Part shown: piece after piece, positions 60,100 through 64,000 of the stretch
Layout of the letters: the number at the start of each line of letters is the position of its first letter
Numbering within the stretch: position 1 is the stretch's first letter
Assembly: GCA_003223645.1 (NCBI GenBank)
Contig: QHVT01000004.1
Span: forward strand, 371,334 to 435,333
Direction: 5' to 3'
Length of the DNA: 64,000 nucleotides
From: Acidobacteriota bacterium
GTDB taxonomy: Bacteria > Acidobacteriota > Thermoanaerobaculia > Gp7-AA8
Made by a program: the position numbers and the translations under genes
Notes under the pieces: generated by a model
The model's input: the letters and a program-made list of their open reading frames with translations, nothing else
Database searches by the model: none
Told to the model about the DNA's origin: nothing

Positions 60100-62748
60100 A
60101 TGCTCAAGCCCGGGCGCATCGTCCTTTTTCTCCTCGCACTGGCGTCGCCTCTCAGCGCGCAATCGATCAAAGGAAGAGTCGTGCTGCAGCAGGACGACTC
60201 GCCGCTTCCCGGCGTGACGGTCTCGGTTCCGGATTGGGGACTGTCGGCGGTCACGGACGTCGACGGGCATTACGCGATCGACGCGACGGGCCGCAACGGA
60301 ACGGTGCGCGTCGTCGCGTCGCTGCTGGGATTTCAGACGCACGGCGAGACGGTCGTCGTCGCGCCGGGTCACGACGTCGTGCAGAACTTCTCGCTGCACG
60401 TGCAGTACGGACAGGAGATCACGGTCGGCTCGCGCGCGATCGGCGCGGAGCAGGAAAAAGCGGTTCCCGTCGACGTGATCCCGCAGGAGCAGATCGAGAC
60501 CGCGCCGTCGACGGAGACGAACCAGATCCTGCAGACGCTCGCGCCGTCGTTCAACTTCCCGCGGCCGACGATCAGCGACGGCACGGACAGCGTGCGTCCG
60601 GCGACGCTGCGCGGGCTCGGACCCGATCAGCTGCTGGTGATGATGAACGGCAAGCGCCGCCACGCGAGCGCGCTCGTGAATGCGAACAACACGGTCGGGC
60701 GCGGATCGAGCGGCGTCGATCTCAACGCCATTCCGTCGTCGGCGATCGAGAGCATCGAGATCCTGCGCGACGGCGCGGCCGCGCAATACGGATCGGATGC
60801 GATCGCGGGCGTGATCAATCTGGTGATGAAGTCGTCGCCCGAGCCGCTGAAGGTCGACGTGAAAGGCGGAACGACGACGCACAGCGACGGCGAGATGCTC
60901 GACCTTTCATTGAGCGGTGGCTGGGCGATCGGACGCGGCGCATTGTTCGTCGCGGGCGAGCATCGCACGCGCTATGAAACGAATCGCGCGAATCCCGATC
61001 TGCGCGACCAGCTCGTCGCCGGCGACGCCGGCCACAACATCATCGGGCAGCCGAACACCCACTGGGGCGACTCGTACGCGCGCGACATGCTGCTGTTCAC
61101 AAATCTCAATCTGCCGATGACCGCGGACGGCAAACAGATTTTCTATGCGTTCGGCGGATACAGCCTGCGCCACGGATCGCACGGCGGCAACTACCGGCGC
61201 GCGATCGACGCGAACAACTGGCGGCAGATTTATCCGGTCGGATTTCTTCCGCTGATCCAGCCGCGCGTGGCCGACACCGCGCTGACCGCCGGCGCGCGCG
61301 GACAGCTCGCAACCTGGTACTACGACCTCAGCGCCGGCTACGGCCGCAACCGATTCGCGTTCTACGTCACCGACTCGCTCAACGCATCCCTCGGACCAAC
61401 GCTCCCGCCGAATCAGACGCGCTTCTACAACGGCTCGCTCGGCGACAAGCAAATCACCGTCAATCTCGACGCGTCGCGCGCGTACAAAGCCGGCTTCGCC
61501 GGTCCGCTGAACGTTGCGTGGGGCGCGGAGTATCGCCGCGACTCGTTCGAAGAGCACGCCGGCGAGCCGAGCTCGTACATCAACGGCGGCGTGCCGAATC
61601 AAGCCGGCGGACGCGCGGCCGCGGGCGCGCAGGTGTTCCCCGGATTTCAGCCGTCGAATGAAGTCGACGTGTCGCGCAACAGCAAGGCGGTCTACGCCGA
61701 TCTCGAGGCCGACGTGCACGCGAAATTCCGCCTCGGGCTCGCCGGACGCTACGAAAACTTCAGCGACTTCGGCAGCACGACCAACGGCAAGATCACGGCG
61801 CGCTTCTCGCCGGTCAAGCAACTGATCTTCCGCGGCTCGGCGAGCAGCGGCTTCCGCGCGCCGTCGCTCAGCCAGGGCTTCTGGTCGGCGATCAGCACGA
61901 ACTTCATTCCCAACAGCCAGGGTGTCGTCGAAGCCGTGCAAGTCGGCACGTTCCGCGTCAACGCACCGATCTCCCGCGCCCTCGGCGCACGCGATCTGAA
62001 GCCCGAGAATTCGAAGAACCTCAGCGCGGGATTCGTGTGGCAGCCGCTGTCGAACCTCGAATTCACCGCCGACTACTTCCATATCGACATTGACGACCGC
62101 ATCGTCTACTCCGGCAACTTCAATCAGACTTCGTTGCAGCCGATCCTCGAGCCGTTCGGCGTCGGCGGCGTGCGCTTCTTGACGAACGCGATCGACACCG
62201 AGACGAACGGCTACGACCTCGTCGCGAACTATCAGCGTCCGTTCATCGGCGGACGCGTTGATCTCTCCGCGGCGTACAGCAACAACAAAACGGAAGTGAC
62301 GAACGTGCAGCCGACGCCGGGACCGCTGCAGAATTTCGGCGCGACGCTGTTCGACCGGCAGGAGCTGCGGCGATTCGAATGCGGACAGCCGCGCGACAAC
62401 GTTCGCCTGATGCAGAGCTGGAACCGCTCGGGCTGGAACGTGACGCTGCGCGAGGCGCGCTACGGCGAGTACTGCAGCCTCACGCTTCTGGCGGCCGACG
62501 ATCAAACGTACGCGGCGGAATGGGTCGCCGACGCGGAGCTCTCGTATCGATGGCAGCAGTACACGCTGGCGATCGGCGCCGAGAATTTGTTCGACAACTT
62601 CCCCGACCGCAATTTCCTCTTCCGTCCCGGCACGACGAACGTGCTCGCGCAGCAGGCGGGTGCGGGCGGAACGAACTCCTATCCGATCAACTCCGCGTTC
62701 GGCATGAACGGACGGTTCGTCTACACGCGCGTGACGTACCGATTCTAA
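60100..62748 (+). CDS. TonB-dependent outer-membrane receptor
   Basis: 882 residues from the ATG at 60100 (AAGGAG upstream); signal peptide of about 20 residues (LFLLALASPLSAQ). Then a CarboxypepD-regulatory-like domain (about 22-105; GRVVLQQDDSPLPGVTVSV), a TonB box region and plug (about 120-250; RGLGPDQLLVMMNGKRRH, IEILRDGAAAQYGSDAIAGV) and a long beta-barrel ending FVYTRVTYRF, with the terminal aromatic residue expected for BAM insertion. No ligand-specific motif is visible. Possible substrates are siderophores, vitamin B12 or glycans. No exbB/tonB in the window. Confidence 0.95.
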   Translation: MLKPGRIVLFLLALASPLSAQSIKGRVVLQQDDSPLPGVTVSVPDWGLSAVTDVDGHYAIDATGRNGTVRVVASLLGFQTHGETVVVAPGHDVVQNFSLHVQYGQEITVGSRAIGAEQEKAVPVDVIPQEQIETAPSTETNQILQTLAPSFNFPRPTISDGTDSVRPATLRGLGPDQLLVMMNGKRRHASALVNANNTVGRGSSGVDLNAIPSSAIESIEILRDGAAAQYGSDAIAGVINLVMKSSPEPLKVDVKGGTTTHSDGEMLDLSLSGGWAIGRGALFVAGEHRTRYETNRANPDLRDQLVAGDAGHNIIGQPNTHWGDSYARDMLLFTNLNLPMTADGKQIFYAFGGYSLRHGSHGGNYRRAIDANNWRQIYPVGFLPLIQPRVADTALTAGARGQLATWYYDLSAGYGRNRFAFYVTDSLNASLGPTLPPNQTRFYNGSLGDKQITVNLDASRAYKAGFAGPLNVAWGAEYRRDSFEEHAGEPSSYINGGVPNQAGGRAAAGAQVFPGFQPSNEVDVSRNSKAVYADLEADVHAKFRLGLAGRYENFSDFGSTTNGKITARFSPVKQLIFRGSASSGFRAPSLSQGFWSAISTNFIPNSQGVVEAVQVGTFRVNAPISRALGARDLKPENSKNLSAGFVWQPLSNLEFTADYFHIDIDDRIVYSGNFNQTSLQPILEPFGVGGVRFLTNAIDTETNGYDLVANYQRPFIGGRVDLSAAYSNNKTEVTNVQPTPGPLQNFGATLFDRQELRRFECGQPRDNVRLMQSWNRSGWNVTLREARYGEYCSLTLLAADDQTYAAEWVADAELSYRWQQYTLAIGAENLFDNFPDRNFLFRPGTTNVLAQQAGAGGTNSYPINSAFGMNGRFVYTRVTYRF

Positions 62749-62759
62749 GGACGGCGTTC

Positions 62760-64000
62760 TTAAGTGAACGTCCACGGCGCGTACACGTACGCGAGCCTTT
62801 CCGGCTCGCGTACGCCTTCCGCACGCATCAGCGCTTCGCTTTCCTCGATGAGCGCGCGCTCGCCTGTCAGCTCGCCGAGGCGGCGCTGCACGACGGAATG
62901 ATGGAAGCGCATCTCCGCTTCGCCGAAACGACGCGCAGCGGATTGCAATCGACGGATCGCTGACTGTTTGTCTCTGCGACGCACGTCGATTCCCGCGCGC
63001 AGCAGCTCCGCGAGCGCGTGGCCCCAATGCGTCCGCTCGCGCTCGATCAGGAGCGCCGTGCGCTCCGCTTCGCCGAGAAGTCGCCGGCATTCTTCGGGCG
63101 TCTCCGTTCCTTCGTCGATCGCTGCGAGCGCGGAGCGTCCGCGAAGATCGAGCATGCTGATGTTGGTGAACTGCACGTGCAGCGAGAGCGCGGCTTTCAT
63201 CGCCGGCCAGCGCTGCTCGACGCCGATCCATGCATGCGAGCCGTGATGTTCGTAGATCGCGATGTCCGCCATCGCCCACAGCTCCCACATGTAATGGACC
63301 TGCGAGCCGGCCTGCGACCAGCGGGTGAACGCGTCGTGCGAGACGTCGCGCGCCTCCCGCGTGTCGCCGGCGTTGAGGTAGACGAAGTGCGAGTGCAGTC
63401 CGCGGAACATCGTCAGCGCGTAGAGGTCGCCGCGCTCCTGCGCGTCGTTGACGAGATGCGGATAACGCGCGGCCATCTCTTTCATTTCGCCGAGGTAAAG
63501 GAGACAGTAGAAGGAGAAAAAGCGCGCGCTGTCGAGCTCCCACGTCACGCCGGTGCAGCCGTCGAGCAGGATCCGTTCGGCGGCCACCGACGCTTCGAAT
63601 CCCTCTCGCCAGCGCCCTTCGAGAAATCCGCAGATGCCTTCGATCAGCGCGAGCAGTCCGCTGGCGTACGCGGAGTTCGCGCGCTCGACGAGCTCGCGCG
63701 CATACGCGCGCAGCTTCGTGGTCTTGCGCCGCGCGCGCGAGCCGCGGACGGCGCTGTATCCCGCTTCCATGCACATCGCCCGCGCCGCGCGATGCAGCTC
63801 TCCGGCGTTGAGCGCGCCGAGCGCGTGATGCGTTTGAAAGACGGCGCCGCGCATCGTGTCGACGACTCCGAGGCCGACGGAGACGGACCAACAGGTATCG
63901 ACGCGCATCAACAGCTCGGGACGGATGCTGATCTCGTCGCGCTCGCGAAATCTTTTTCCGCGCAATGCAAGACGCGCGCGTCCGAGGAGGATCGAGAACA
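62760..64000 (-). CDS. C-terminal part of a TPR-type signalling protein, N-terminus beyond window
   Basis: Open at the right edge; about 413 codons are here. The sequence is helical with weak TPR-like repeats (EGFEASVAAERILLDGCTG; AMKAALSLHVQFTNISMLDL; GEAERTALLIERERTHWGHAL) and a leading conserved block (RPELLMRVDTCWSVSVGLG). This resembles the C-terminal region of large Ser/Thr kinase-ATPase (PknK/LuxR-like) proteins. The upstream domains are not in the window, so the function stays open. No membrane segments. Convergent with the TonB receptor, 11 bp apart. Confidence 0.7.
   Translation of the reverse strand, partial: FSILLGRARLALRGKRFRERDEISIRPELLMRVDTCWSVSVGLGVVDTMRGAVFQTHHALGALNAGELHRAARAMCMEAGYSAVRGSRARRKTTKLRAYARELVERANSAYASGLLALIEGICGFLEGRWREGFEASVAAERILLDGCTGVTWELDSARFFSFYCLLYLGEMKEMAARYPHLVNDAQERGDLYALTMFRGLHSHFVYLNAGDTREARDVSHDAFTRWSQAGSQVHYMWELWAMADIAIYEHHGSHAWIGVEQRWPAMKAALSLHVQFTNISMLDLRGRSALAAIDEGTETPEECRRLLGEAERTALLIERERTHWGHALAELLRAGIDVRRRDKQSAIRRLQSAARRFGEAEMRFHHSVVQRRLGELTGERALIEESEALMRAEGVREPERLAYVYAPWTFT

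Overview
The window is 64 kb of GC-rich bacterial chromosome carrying about 56 genes, with no rRNA, tRNA, phage or CRISPR signature that I could see. The gene mix points to a diderm: TamB, a TonB-dependent receptor, Wzm/Wzt export and LepB, alongside eukaryotic-like Ser/Thr kinases with TPRs, SpoIIE phosphatases, SPFH proteins and a class I HMG-CoA reductase. This suggests Acidobacteriota or a close relative. That placement is inference from gene families only.

Layout. 1-6.3 kb: TamB-like protein (open at the left edge), glycerate kinase, diguanylate cyclase. 6.3-12.2 kb: MarR, enolase, rhodanese, signal peptidase I, flotillin with an NfeD-like partner, XRE regulator. 12.3-19.2 kb: Ycf46-like AAA ATPase, PDZ-SpoIIE phosphatase coupled to folE, and an acyl-CoA dehydrogenase behind a FadR-like operator. 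20-29 kb: two convergent operons, HMG-CoA reductase / DUF3419 (BtaA-like) / phytol-dolichol kinase-like on the plus strand and GNAT / AMP-ligase / UbiA / PEP-dikinase-like on the minus strand, together a plausible unusual lipid or isoprenoid locus. 29-37 kb: M49-like lipoprotein peptidase, FHA protein, polysaccharide ABC exporter split by an antisense Calx-beta protein, slipin. 37-44.8 kb: cNMP-patatin lipase, bacterioferritin and its ferredoxin, L,D-transpeptidase, MBL-rhodanese, LiaF-like/LytS/LytTR module. 44.8-57 kb: MEDS histidine kinase, NRAMP-PRC operon, Ser/Thr kinase, multicopper oxidase, KaiC-HK-RR operon. 57-64 kb: DUF5367-TetR, DoxX with an SRPBCC relic, ECF sigma factor, TonB receptor, and the C-terminus of a TPR-type signalling protein.

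The most striking property is the repeats. Two kinds occur. (1) GC-rich palindromic elements (families A, B, C) lie between genes and also, in frame and without stops, inside at least five protein genes (glycerate kinase, PEP-dikinase-like twice, AMP-ligase, Wzt, MBL-rhodanese), always at apparent loops or domain linkers. They behave like the Rickettsia palindromic elements, although I know of no description for this type of genome. (2) Intergenic 'word' hairpins (families D, F, G, H, J, L) are built from a short word tandemly repeated in one arm and its complement in the other. They fill the gap between a stop codon and the next ribosome binding site. A 21-bp minisatellite of about 24 units adds a third kind.

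Several operators are directly visible: a FadR-type box before the acyl-CoA dehydrogenase, a MarR box, an XRE autoregulatory promoter, a Fur-type box before the bacterioferritin-associated ferredoxin (which moves its start codon), and a TetR box at the DUF5367-TetR pair.
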